A stretch of 64,000 nt of DNA, taken from JAJNBA01 sp963842295. GTDB taxonomy: Bacteria; Actinomycetota; UBA4738; HRBIN12. The stretch lies in contig CAWJFY010000011.1 in the NCBI GenBank assembly GCA_963842295.1, positions 186,001-250,000 on the forward strand, in the 5' to 3' direction. The first letter of the stretch is position 1. Each line of letters starts with the position of its first letter. Of the stretch, positions 24,282 through 32,189 are shown one piece after another. Under the pieces are notes generated by a model, which did no database searches, had not been told where the DNA came from, and saw only the letters and a program-made list of their open reading frames with translations. The translations under genes and the position numbers were made by a program.

Positions 24282-25157
24282 TCAGGGCACGATCTTCGAG
24301 ATCGGCATCTCCAGGATGTCCGTGGCGCCGGCAGCCTTCAGCTCTGGGATGAGCTTGTTCACTCCTCGCTTGTCCACGACGGCCTCGATCGCGTATCCGC
24401 CCTCGGACAGGGGCGACACGGTCGGAGCCTTCATCGACGGGACGACCGCGAGGACCGGCTGCAGCCTGTCCTCGCTCACATTGAGCTTGATCAGCACGCG
24501 GCCCTCGGCGCGGAGGGCGCCCAGCAGCAGCGTCTGAAGGTCATCCATCGCGGCACGCTTGGTCGGCTCGTCCAGCGCGTCCCGGTTGGCGATCAGCACG
24601 GGCTCCGAGGTGAGGAGCGTCTCGAGGATCTTCATCCCATGCGCTCGGAGTGTGTTCCCCGTCTCGGTGATGTCCACGATGGCATCGACGATCTCGGGGA
24701 CCTTCGCCTCCGTGGCCCCGTAGGACCACACGACCTTCACGGGGATGTCGAGGCCTTCGAAGAACCGTCTCGTCAGCTTCGAGAACTCGGTCGAGATCCG
24801 CGTACCGGGCGGGATCTCCTTCGCGCTGTTCGCAAGGTGCTCGTTCGGGACGGCGAGCACGACCTGGGTGCCATGCCCGGTTCCCGAGCGAGCGTAGGAG
24901 AGGGTCGTCAGCACCTCCACGTCGGCCTCGGTCTCGGCGATCCAGTCCTGCCCGGTGATGCCCATGTCGAACAGGCCGTCCTGCACGTAGAGCGGGATCT
25001 CCTGCGGACGGAGGATCGAGACGCGTTCGATGCGATCATCGTCCACGGTGCCGTGGTAGTCGCGGCCGGAGCCGCGGCGCACGCGAAGGTCGGCCGCTTC
25101 GAAAAGGCGGAGCGTTTGCTCCTCGAGGGAGCCCTTGGGGATGACGAGCTTCAGCAC
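24282..25157 (-). CDS. hisG: ATP phosphoribosyltransferase, long form
   Basis: The 291-aa enzyme catalyses the first committed step of histidine synthesis, joining ATP and PRPP. It includes LVIPKGSLEE, FDMGITGQDWI, the PRPP loop VDITETGNTLRAHGM, and a C-terminal ACT-like regulatory domain (PTVSPLSEGGYAIEAVV). It is therefore the long, histidine-feedback type that needs no HisZ. GTG 25157 follows a GAGGT ribosome site. A TACACT box lies farther upstream. It is separated from the other his genes by a DivIVA-like gene and agmatine deiminase on the opposite strand. Confidence 0.93.
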   Translation of the reverse strand: MLKLVIPKGSLEEQTLRLFEAADLRVRRGSGRDYHGTVDDDRIERVSILRPQEIPLYVQDGLFDMGITGQDWIAETEADVEVLTTLSYARSGTGHGTQVVLAVPNEHLANSAKEIPPGTRISTEFSKLTRRFFEGLDIPVKVVWSYGATEAKVPEIVDAIVDITETGNTLRAHGMKILETLLTSEPVLIANRDALDEPTKRAAMDDLQTLLLGALRAEGRVLIKLNVSEDRLQPVLAVVPSMKAPTVSPLSEGGYAIEAVVDKRGVNKLIPELKAAGATDILEMPISKIVP

Positions 25158-25210
25158 ATGAACCTCGTGGTCGGTGTGGGGACGGAGTGTAGCCCCCGCC
25201 ACGGAAGGGA

Positions 25211-25216
25211 TAGCGT
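25211..25216 (+). promoter_or_regulatory. -10 box (TAGCGT) for the DivIVA-like gene
   Basis: TAGCGT ends 7 nt before ATG 25224. Confidence 0.5.
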
Positions 25217-25223
25217 CGGCGTC

Positions 25224-25616
25224 ATGGAACGACCGCCCGTGCCGACCCAGCTCGACATCCCAGACCTGGAGGCGCGCCGCACGGGTCTTTCCGTCGCGAG
25301 ATTCGGCCTTGGCTATCGAGTGCAGGAGGTCGATGCGTTCCTCGATGAAGCCCTCGATGTGATGCGTTCACTCGTCGAGGAGAACGAGGCACTTCGGGCC
25401 GGTCCGTCACCCGAGCATCCGTCGTTCGGCACGACGGCTACGAGACACCGGCTTACGCCGCTCGACGTGCAGGCGAGGGTGTTCGAGGTTGGGCGCTTCG
25501 GGAACGGATACAAGATGCGAGCGGTCGACGAACTCCTGGATGATGTGACCGACATGCTCGCGGAGCTCTTCGCTGAGAACGAGGCCATACGAGTCGGAGG
25601 ATCCACGTCAGGATGA
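25224..25616 (+). CDS. DivIVA-like protein with two DivIVA motifs
   Basis: The 130-aa protein contains two copies of the DivIVA N-terminal motif: RFGLGYRVQEVDAFLDEAL and RFGNGYKMRAVDELLDDV. The first Phe/Arg pair inserts into curved membranes in known DivIVA. Each copy is followed by a short helix (SLVEENEALR; ELFAENEAIR). There is no long coiled coil, so it is a minimal double-domain version that may dimerise internally. Its stop overlaps the start of agmatine deiminase (ATGA), linking the two. A role in pole or septum marking is inferred. Confidence 0.75.
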   Translation: MERPPVPTQLDIPDLEARRTGLSVARFGLGYRVQEVDAFLDEALDVMRSLVEENEALRAGPSPEHPSFGTTATRHRLTPLDVQARVFEVGRFGNGYKMRAVDELLDDVTDMLAELFAENEAIRVGGSTSG

Positions 25617-26653
25617 GGGACATGGAGAACCCTGGGGCGGACGGTTTGGCGATGCCCGCGGAGTTCGCTCCACATCAGGGAACGCTGATGGCGTGGCCCG
25701 CCCGCGACGAGTGGTGGGGAGCGCTGCTGGAGCCTGCCAGAGATGAGTGGGCCGGCGTCGCTCGTGCGGTCGCCGCATTCGAGCCGGTCACGATGGTGTG
25801 CAACCCCGGGCAGGCAGACGACGTCCGCCGACGCTGCGGCGCCGGCGTTGAGCCGTTGGAGCTGCCGATCGACGATTCATGGATGCGGGACAACGGGCCG
25901 ATCTTCGTCGCCGACGGGAGTGGGAACGTCGCCCTCGTCCAGTTCCGCTTCAACTCCTGGGGCGAGAAGTTCCTGCCGTACGACAACGACGCGCGTGTGC
26001 CGGAAGCACTGGCGTTGCATCTCGGCGTGCGTCGCTACCAAGCACCGTTCGTGTTGGAAGGCGGTTCGTTCTTCGTGGACGGCGAGGGAACCCTGCTGAC
26101 CACGGAGCAATGCCTCCTGCACCCCAACCGGAACCCGTCGATGAACCGCGAGGAGATCGAAGTCGGTCTCCGCTCGTTCCTGGGCGTGGACACCGTGATC
26201 TGGCTCCCGCACGGACTGGTCGAGGACCGCGACACCGATGGGCACATCGACGGGCTCGCGCAATACGTTCGGCCCGGCGCGGTGATGGTGTCGGTCGCGG
26301 CTGGGGACGACGATCCGAACGCCGCGAGGTTCGAGGAGGACCGGGCGGTGTTCGCGCGGTCCCAGGACTCCCGCGGACGGTCGATCGAGGTCCTGGACGG
26401 GCCCGTGAACGCCTGGGTCGAGGTCGAGGGGGTTGGTCGGGTCGTGATCCCGTACCTGAACTTCTACGTCGTGAACGGCGGGGTGATCGTCCCCGTTGGC
26501 GGGATCCCGGAGGACGAGGCCGCTCTCAAGGTGATCGGGGAAGCGTTCCCCGATCGTGAGGCCGTCGGCGTTCCGGCGGCGCTGATCTCTCACGGAGGCG
26601 GTGGTCCCCACTGCATCACGCAGCAGGTACCGGCCGGATCCTTCGTCAGTTGA
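25613..26653 (+). CDS. aguA: Agmatine deiminase (PPAD family)
   Basis: The 346-aa enzyme hydrolyses agmatine to N-carbamoylputrescine. Family motifs are present: DSWMRDNGP, EGGSFFVDGEGTLLTTEQCLL, the active His region DTDGHIDG, and the C-terminal nucleophile GGGPHCITQQVP. Length is normal. The ATG overlaps the stop of the DivIVA-like gene by 4 bp. Its 3' end overlaps the convergent hisI by 8 bp. The second polyamine enzyme (aguB) is not in the window. Confidence 0.9.
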   Translation: MRDMENPGADGLAMPAEFAPHQGTLMAWPARDEWWGALLEPARDEWAGVARAVAAFEPVTMVCNPGQADDVRRRCGAGVEPLELPIDDSWMRDNGPIFVADGSGNVALVQFRFNSWGEKFLPYDNDARVPEALALHLGVRRYQAPFVLEGGSFFVDGEGTLLTTEQCLLHPNRNPSMNREEIEVGLRSFLGVDTVIWLPHGLVEDRDTDGHIDGLAQYVRPGAVMVSVAAGDDDPNAARFEEDRAVFARSQDSRGRSIEVLDGPVNAWVEVEGVGRVVIPYLNFYVVNGGVIVPVGGIPEDEAALKVIGEAFPDREAVGVPAALISHGGGGPHCITQQVPAGSFVS

Positions 26654-26987
26654 GACTGCGGAAGAAGCAGGAACGCTCACCCGTGTGGCAGGCGGCACCC
26701 TCCTGATGGACACGAGCCAGGAGGACATCGCCGTCGCAGTCCACACGGAGCTCCTCCCAATGCTGGGTGTGGCCGGACGTGTCGCCCTTGCGCCAGTGCT
26801 CTTGCCGCGACCGGCTCCAGTAGACCATCCGGCCCTCGTCGAGCGTGCGCTCCAGTGCCGCGCGGTTCGACCAGGCGAACATCAACACGTCGCCGTTCTC
26901 GACGTCTTGGACGATCACGGGGATCAATCCCCGATCGTCGAAGACCAATCCGTCGAGGTCGACACGTTCTCGTTCGTCAGGGCTCAT
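26646..26987 (-). CDS. hisI: Phosphoribosyl-AMP cyclohydrolase
   Basis: This 113-aa protein opens the adenine ring of PR-AMP in histidine synthesis. The core has VLMFAWSNRAALERTL, the zinc/Mg region DCDGDVLLA, and the terminal CHTGERSCFF with the metal-binding Cys pair. No HisE domain is fused. It is the last gene of the operon, 4 bp after hisF, and overlaps agmatine deiminase convergently. hisE is not seen in the window. Confidence 0.93.
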   Translation of the reverse strand: MSPDERERVDLDGLVFDDRGLIPVIVQDVENGDVLMFAWSNRAALERTLDEGRMVYWSRSRQEHWRKGDTSGHTQHWEELRVDCDGDVLLARVHQEGAACHTGERSCFFRSLN

Positions 26988-26991
26988 GGCC

Positions 26992-27750
26992 TCACAGCCT
27001 CACCGGGATCCCTCGAGAGGCCAGGTGTTCCTTGACCTCGCGGATCGTGATGTCGCCGTCGTGCCAGCGCGAGGCGGCGAGGACGGCGTCGGCGTGGCCC
27101 TCGGTGAGGGCCTCCGCGAAGTGTTCTGGTTCCCCGGCCCCGCCTGAGGCGACCAGCGGCACCGCGACGGCACCGGCGATCGCCCGCAGCAGCTCGAGAT
27201 CGTAGCCCTCGCCGGTGCCGTCGCGGTCCATCGACGTCAGCAGGACCTCGCCCGCTCCGTGACGTGAGGTGGCCTCACCGGCCCACTCGACGGCGTCACG
27301 CCCGGTCGGCGTGCGCCCCGCGTCGACGTAGACCTCCCAGCCGGCGCCGTGCTGCTTCGCGTCGATCGCGACCACCACGCACTGGGTTCCGAACCGGTCG
27401 GCGCATCGGGAGAGCAGCGATGGGTCCCGCACGGCGGCGCTGTTCACGCTCACCTTGTCGGCCCCGGCCCGCAGCAGCGCATCCACGTCGTCCTCGTTCT
27501 TGATCCCGCCGCCGACGGTGAGCGGGATGAAGACCTCCTCCGCGGTGCGGGACACCACGTCGAGCGTCGCCGCGCGCTCCTCGAGCGTCGCGGTGATGTC
27601 GAGGAACACGAGCTCGTCGGCACCCTCCCGGTCGTAGTGCGCGGCGAGCGCGACCGGGTCGCCCGCGTCGCGAAGCTCTCGGAATCGCACGCCCTTCACG
27701 ACGCGGCCGGCGTCGACATCGAGGCAGGGGATCACCCGCTTCGCGAGCAA
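26992..27750 (-). CDS. hisF: Imidazole glycerol phosphate synthase, cyclase subunit
   Basis: The 252-aa TIM barrel forms the cyclase half of the HisH-HisF complex. It begins AKRVIPCLDVDAGRVVKG, has the catalytic Asp in CLDVD and DRDGTGEGYDLELL, and phosphate loops VGGGI and ASGGAG. It is third from the end of the his operon, 19 bp after hisA. Confidence 0.95.
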   Translation of the reverse strand: MLAKRVIPCLDVDAGRVVKGVRFRELRDAGDPVALAAHYDREGADELVFLDITATLEERAATLDVVSRTAEEVFIPLTVGGGIKNEDDVDALLRAGADKVSVNSAAVRDPSLLSRCADRFGTQCVVVAIDAKQHGAGWEVYVDAGRTPTGRDAVEWAGEATSRHGAGEVLLTSMDRDGTGEGYDLELLRAIAGAVAVPLVASGGAGEPEHFAEALTEGHADAVLAASRWHDGDITIREVKEHLASRGIPVRL

Positions 27751-27769
27751 CGGCGCCTCCCTGCGGCCG

Positions 27770-28471
27770 TCATCCTCTCGTCACCTGCGACAGCTTCAGC
27801 GTCCTCTCGTACAGCGCCTTCCCGGCGACCGCTGCCTCGCAGCCCAGATCGCGCAGAGCCCAGACGTCCTCGGCGTTCCGCACGCCGCCGGAGGCGATGA
27901 CGGGCCGGTCAGTCAGCTTCAGCACCTGTCGGTACAGGCTGAGGTCGGGGCCGTCGAGCGTGCCGTCGCGCGCGATCGCGGTGACCAAGTAGCGTGGCGT
28001 GCCCGCATCGTTCAGGTGGGAGACGGTGACCTCGAGCTCCGGTCCCTCCTCCCGCCAGCCATCGATCATCAGGCGGCCGCCGCGGACGTCGACCGCGACC
28101 ACCACCCGTTCGGCGAACTCTTCCACCGCACGCCCGACGAACGAGACGTCCGCGGCGGCCGCCGTCCCGAGGATCGCGCGCGCGGCCCCGTCCTCGAACA
28201 CCGCGGCCGCCGCCTCGAGCGAGCGGATCCCCCCGCCCACCTGGACGGGCACGACCACCGCCCGGCAGATGTCCCTGATCGCCTCGCGGTTGTCGCCCTC
28301 GCCCAGCGCGGCATCGAGGTCGATCACGTGCAGCCTGCGGGCGCCCTGCTCTTGGAACCGCTCCGCGACCTCGACGGGATGGTCGTCGTAGGCGGTTTCA
28401 TCCATCGGATCGCCGCGGCGCAGCCGGACGGCTCTCCCGCCTCGGAGATCGATCGCCGGGATCACGATCAC
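27770..28471 (-). CDS. hisA: Phosphoribosyl-formimino-AICAR-P isomerase
   Basis: The 233-aa TIM barrel converts ProFAR to PRFAR. It starts IVIPAIDLRGGRAVRLRRGD. The catalytic pair lies in AIDL and ARDGTLDGPD. Its GTG overlaps the hisH stop (GTGA, 28471-28468). The middle segment LMIDGWREEG resembles ordinary HisA more than the bifunctional PriA of streptomycetes (which has a GWTRDGG segment), so dual HisA/TrpF activity is not assumed. Confidence 0.92.
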   Translation of the reverse strand: MIVIPAIDLRGGRAVRLRRGDPMDETAYDDHPVEVAERFQEQGARRLHVIDLDAALGEGDNREAIRDICRAVVVPVQVGGGIRSLEAAAAVFEDGAARAILGTAAAADVSFVGRAVEEFAERVVVAVDVRGGRLMIDGWREEGPELEVTVSHLNDAGTPRYLVTAIARDGTLDGPDLSLYRQVLKLTDRPVIASGGVRNAEDVWALRDLGCEAAVAGKALYERTLKLSQVTRG

Positions 28472-29073
28472 CGGGAGACCACCTTCACGAAGTTCGCGTA
28501 GATCGCCAGCCCGGCCTCGCCCGACTTCTCGGGGTGGAACTGCGTCGCGAACACGTTGTCGCGTGACGCCACGGCCGCGAACCGTCGTCCGTGCTCGGTG
28601 ACGCCCACCGTGTCGTCGTTCGTATCCGGGGCGTAGGAATGCACGAAGTAGAACCTCGACCGATCGGGGATCGCCTCCGTGTAAGGGTGCGGGCGCTGCC
28701 AGGCGACCTCGTTCCATCCGATATGCGGCACCTTGACGCCGTCCGGGAGTCGGCGGGACACGCCGGGAAGCACCCCGAGCCCTATCTCCGGGTCCTCGTC
28801 GCTCCGCTCGAAGAGCACCTGCATGCCAACGCAGACTCCGAAGACACGCTTGCCGGTTCCCACGGCCTCCGCGATCGCACGGTCGAGACCCTTCGCGCGG
28901 ATCGCGCGCATGCAGTGCCCGAAGTGACCGACTCCGGGGATCACGAGAGCGTCGGCGGCCGCGACGTGCAGAGGGTCGCTCGTCACGATCGGCTCACCAC
29001 CAACGTGCGCGAGTGCGCGGGAAACCGAGTGGAGGTTCCCGCTGCCGTAGTCGAGCACGGCGATCTGGGCCAC
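28468..29073 (-). CDS. hisH: Imidazole glycerol phosphate synthase, glutaminase subunit
   Basis: The 201-aa class I glutamine amidotransferase supplies ammonia to HisF. The nucleophile Cys is in GVCVGMQ (usual form GICLGMQ), and the His/Glu pair is in QFHPEKS. GTG 29073 was taken because AQIAVLDYGSGNL is the conserved N-terminus; it is 5 bp after the hisB stop. Confidence 0.93.
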   Translation of the reverse strand: MAQIAVLDYGSGNLHSVSRALAHVGGEPIVTSDPLHVAAADALVIPGVGHFGHCMRAIRAKGLDRAIAEAVGTGKRVFGVCVGMQVLFERSDEDPEIGLGVLPGVSRRLPDGVKVPHIGWNEVAWQRPHPYTEAIPDRSRFYFVHSYAPDTNDDTVGVTEHGRRFAAVASRDNVFATQFHPEKSGEAGLAIYANFVKVVSR

Positions 29074-29078
29074 GATCG

Positions 29079-29663
29079 TTACAGCGTTCCCTTCGTGCTC
29101 GGGACGCCGTCTCGGCCGGTCGGCGCGCACGCGTCCCCGAGGGCCTTCGCGAGCGCCTTGAACTCGGCCTCCACCACGTGATGCGGAGACCGTCCCGATC
29201 GCAACCGCACGTGCACCGTGAGGTCGGCCGCCTGCGCGAACGCGCGAACGAAGTCTTCGACCAGTCCCGTGTCGAACGAGCCGATCGTCTCGGCGGGCAC
29301 GTCGACCTCGTGGAGAACGAAGTTCCTCCCGGAGAGGTCCAATGCCACCTCGACGGCCGCCTCGTCCAGCGGCACGACGATCGAAGCGAACCGGCGGACC
29401 CCGGCCTTGTCGCCGAGGGCTTCCGTCAATGCTTGTCCGAGCGCGAGCCCCACGTCCTCAACCGTGTGATGTCCGTCCACGTCGAGGTCGCCCCTGCTCG
29501 TGACGGAGAGATCCCAGCCGGCGTGCCTGCCGAGCTGTTGCAGCATGTGATCGAAGAAGGGCAGCCCGGTGTCCGCGTCGGACGTCCCCTGCCCGTCGAG
29601 CACCAGCTCGACCCGCACGTCGGTCTCCTTCGTGGTGCGCGAGATCGTCGATGACCGTGGCAT
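29079..29663 (-). CDS. hisB: Imidazoleglycerol-phosphate dehydratase
   Basis: The 194-aa enzyme is monofunctional, without the phosphatase domain of enterobacterial HisB. Manganese-binding motifs are LPFFDHMLQQ, DVDGHHTVEDVGLALG and the RSGRSPHHVVEAEFKA segment. The start ATG is 2 bp after the hisC stop. The histidinol phosphatase needed later is not obviously in this operon. Confidence 0.94.
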   Translation of the reverse strand: MPRSSTISRTTKETDVRVELVLDGQGTSDADTGLPFFDHMLQQLGRHAGWDLSVTSRGDLDVDGHHTVEDVGLALGQALTEALGDKAGVRRFASIVVPLDEAAVEVALDLSGRNFVLHEVDVPAETIGSFDTGLVEDFVRAFAQAADLTVHVRLRSGRSPHHVVEAEFKALAKALGDACAPTGRDGVPSTKGTL

Positions 29664-29665
29664 CG

Positions 29666-30721
29666 TCAGGTCAGCACCTCCTCCAGCGCCTTCAGGAACA
29701 GGTCGACCTCGTGCGTGGTACCGGCCGTCACGCGGAGCCCGTTGGGCACGACCGCGGTCAGATCGCGGACCAACACTCCTCGATCGAGCAGGCCCCGCCA
29801 GATGTCCTTCGCGTCTCCCGGCGGCTGGAACAAGACGAAGTTGGCTTTGGTGGGGAACACCGTGACTCCGTCGAGCCCGGAGAGCGCACGGATGATCCGG
29901 TCGCGCTCGGTCCGGATCGAGTCCAGGCCCGCGGCTGCCTCGTCCGCGTGGCGCAGCGCGACGACGCCGGCCGCCTGGGTGAGCGCGCTCATGTGGTAGG
30001 GGAGCCGGACGCGTTCGAGGTCCTCGACGACAACGGGAGACCCCAGCACGTAACCGATCCGCGCGCCGGCGAGGGCGAACGCCTTGGAGAACGTCCGTAC
30101 CACCGCGACGTTCGGATGCGCCGCCACGAGTGGGAGTGCGGACTCACCGCCGAACTCCACGTAGGCCTCGTCGACGATCACGAGCCCTTCCGAGTGCGAA
30201 GCCAGTGACCGGATCGCTTCGAGCGGCTGCGGGTTGCCGGTCGGGTTGTTCGGCGAGCACACGAACACCACGTGGGCGCCTTCCCCCCCGGCCCACGCGG
30301 CAGCGTCTGCATCGATCTCGAAGGGAGGACCCAGGCGACGTTCGATGATCTCCGTCTGCGTGAGCCAGCAGAGCCGCCGGTGCAGCAGGTAGGTGGGCTC
30401 GAAGAGCGCCGCGCGACGGCCGGCACCGCCGTAGGCCATCAACAGCTGCGTCAAGATCTCGTTGGAGCCGTTGGCGGTCCACACGCCGTCGACGCCGTGC
30501 CCCGTTCGCTCGGCGAGCGCTTCGCGCAGCGCCCGCATCTGGCCGTCGGGATACCGGTTCAATTCCAGATCGCGCACGGCGGCGGCGAGGTCGTCGGAGA
30601 ATCCCACGGGCAGCGGCAGGGGGCACTCGTTCGTGTTCAGACGAGCGGCGACCTCGAGCTGCGGAGAATCGTACGGCCCGACCTCACGGAGGCCGGGCCG
30701 GGGCGCGGCGGGAGCGTTCAC
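29666..30721 (-). CDS. hisC: Histidinol-phosphate aminotransferase
   Basis: The 351-aa PLP enzyme transfers an amino group to imidazole acetol phosphate. It has LNTNECPLPLP, ANGSNEILTQLL, the CSPNNPTGNP loop, DEAYVEFGG and the PLP Lys in RTFSKAFALAGARIGY. GTG 30721 overlaps the hisD stop (GTGA). Longer in-frame sequence upstream lies inside hisD and was excluded. Confidence 0.94.
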   Translation of the reverse strand: MNAPAAPRPGLREVGPYDSPQLEVAARLNTNECPLPLPVGFSDDLAAAVRDLELNRYPDGQMRALREALAERTGHGVDGVWTANGSNEILTQLLMAYGGAGRRAALFEPTYLLHRRLCWLTQTEIIERRLGPPFEIDADAAAWAGGEGAHVVFVCSPNNPTGNPQPLEAIRSLASHSEGLVIVDEAYVEFGGESALPLVAAHPNVAVVRTFSKAFALAGARIGYVLGSPVVVEDLERVRLPYHMSALTQAAGVVALRHADEAAAGLDSIRTERDRIIRALSGLDGVTVFPTKANFVLFQPPGDAKDIWRGLLDRGVLVRDLTAVVPNGLRVTAGTTHEVDLFLKALEEVLT

Positions 30722-31995
30722 GCCCGATCTCTCCGGGCCTCCACCGCCTTCGCGTGACCGACCAGTCCCTCCGCGGTCGCGATCGCGGCCGCGGCGCCCG
30801 CGTAACGCGCCGCGGCCGCTCCCGTCATCCGCACCACCGAGCGTACCGTCACGTAGTCCGAGGCGCGAAGCCCGGAGGAGAAGCGCGCCGTGCCCGACGT
30901 CGGTAAGACGTGGTTCGAAGCCACCCCGTAGTCGCCGAAAGGGACCGCGCTCCATTCGCCGAGGAAGATCGCGCCCGCGACCGAGACCCCGTCGAGGAAC
31001 GCCTCGGGATCGGCAAGCAGCACCAGCAGGTGCTCCGGCGCCAGCTGGTCCACGATCGCCGCGGCGTGGTCCAGGTCGCGAACGAGGACGCCGCGCGAGC
31101 TCGCGAGGGCCTCGTCGACGATCTCGCGTCGGCCCGCTTGGGCGACGGCCTGCTCGAGGGCAGCGCCGACCTTCGCGATCACGGGCTCGTCGGTCGTGAT
31201 CAGGTAGGTCCGCGCCTGCGGATCGTGCTCCGCCTGGGCGATGAGGTCGAGCGCCACCAGCTCGGGATCGACGTCGCCTTCCGTGACGATCGCCAGCTCG
31301 CTCGGGCCCGCGAGCGCGTCGATCCCCACGGTGCCGCAGAGCTGTCGCTTCGCCTCCGTCACGTAGGCGTTGCCGGGCCCGACGATCCGATCGACCTGTG
31401 GGATGGATTCGGTCCCGTAGGCCATCGCGGCGATCGCCTGGGCGCCGCCGGTCTTGGCGACGTAGGTCGTGCCCGCTCGTTTGGCCGCGTACAGGACGGC
31501 CGGATGGATCGTGCCGTCCGCACGAGGTGGCGTGCAGAGCACGATCTCCGGCACGCCCGCGACCACGGCGGGTACGACCGTCATGCAGACCGAGGATGGG
31601 TAGAGGGCGCGCCCTCCCGGCACGTAACAGCCGATGGCCCGGATCGCCCGGACGATCTCCCCGTACCGAACCCCGTCGGACTCCTCCCACCACTCGGCGG
31701 GGAGTTGGCGGGCGTGCAGATCACGCAACCGTTCGATCAACGCATCGAGGGCCCATCTCAGATCGCTGGGCGTCTCGTGCTCGGCCACCGCGAACTCCTC
31801 TCGGCGAACCATCAAGCCCGTCTGGGACAGATCCGCGTCGTCGAAGCGCTGGGCGAGTTCGATCAACACCTCGTCGCCTTCCACGAAGACGCGTTGCAGG
31901 ATCCGCTGCACCGTTTCGGACACGGTGGGATCGATCTCGGGCCTGATGGCCTCGAGTCGCTCCCCCCGCTCGCGCAGGTCCAAGAGCTCGAGCAC
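30718..31995 (-). CDS. hisD: Histidinol dehydrogenase
   Basis: The 425-aa enzyme oxidises histidinol to histidine with two NAD. It shows YVPGGRALYPSSV, the GPGNAYVTEAKRQL region, GPSELAIV, QAEHDP (catalytic Glu/His) and NHVLPTSG. GTG 31995 starts one base after the stop of a 49-aa membrane-protein gene, so the operon begins upstream at that small gene. Confidence 0.95.
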   Translation of the reverse strand: MLELLDLRERGERLEAIRPEIDPTVSETVQRILQRVFVEGDEVLIELAQRFDDADLSQTGLMVRREEFAVAEHETPSDLRWALDALIERLRDLHARQLPAEWWEESDGVRYGEIVRAIRAIGCYVPGGRALYPSSVCMTVVPAVVAGVPEIVLCTPPRADGTIHPAVLYAAKRAGTTYVAKTGGAQAIAAMAYGTESIPQVDRIVGPGNAYVTEAKRQLCGTVGIDALAGPSELAIVTEGDVDPELVALDLIAQAEHDPQARTYLITTDEPVIAKVGAALEQAVAQAGRREIVDEALASSRGVLVRDLDHAAAIVDQLAPEHLLVLLADPEAFLDGVSVAGAIFLGEWSAVPFGDYGVASNHVLPTSGTARFSSGLRASDYVTVRSVVRMTGAAAARYAGAAAAIATAEGLVGHAKAVEARRDRA

Positions 31996-31996
31996 G

Positions 31997-32146
31997 TCAG
32001 GACCCTTCGGTCGCGTCGGCGCGCTGATGAACCGCCCGCGCCGGGCGGCGGTCTCGGATCAGGAGCACCCAGCCGCTGACGCCGACGGCGAGAGAAGCGG
32101 CGATCAGCATGCCCAGCGCGAGCAGGAGAGCGGTTTCCCGTTCCAT
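31997..32146 (-). CDS. Small 49-aa single-pass membrane protein at the head of the his operon
   Basis: It starts at ATG 32146 and ends in TGA one base before hisD. Residues about 5-31 form a hydrophobic helix (LLLALGMLIAASLAVGVSG, then WVLLI), followed by a basic RDRRPAR stretch and a polar tail. A TAACCT box at 32157-32162 lies 10 nt upstream. Spacing, promoter and a clear helix argue for a real gene, but no homologue can be named. It is too short for common ORF cut-offs. Its function is unknown; it might instead only serve translation entry into hisD. Confidence 0.55.
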   Translation of the reverse strand: MERETALLLALGMLIAASLAVGVSGWVLLIRDRRPARAVHQRADATEGS

Positions 32147-32156
32147 GAGAGCCGGA

Positions 32157-32162
32157 AGGTTA
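32157..32162 (-). promoter_or_regulatory. Likely -10 box (TAACCT) of the his operon
   Basis: It is 10 nt before the ATG at 32146 and lies in the 43-bp gap after the ThyX-like gene, so the his genes can be transcribed separately from the growth operon. Confidence 0.5.
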
Positions 32163-32189
32163 CTGGAACCCGCAACCCCGTCGACCGGC

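Noticed and set aside
27770..28471. HisA as bifunctional PriA (HisA/TrpF)
   Set aside because: The central segment looks like ordinary HisA, and the PriA-type GWTRDGG stretch is absent.
30722..31693. Extended hisC reading frame upstream of 30721
   Set aside because: It lies inside hisD in another frame, and the GTGA overlap gives a proper hisC start.
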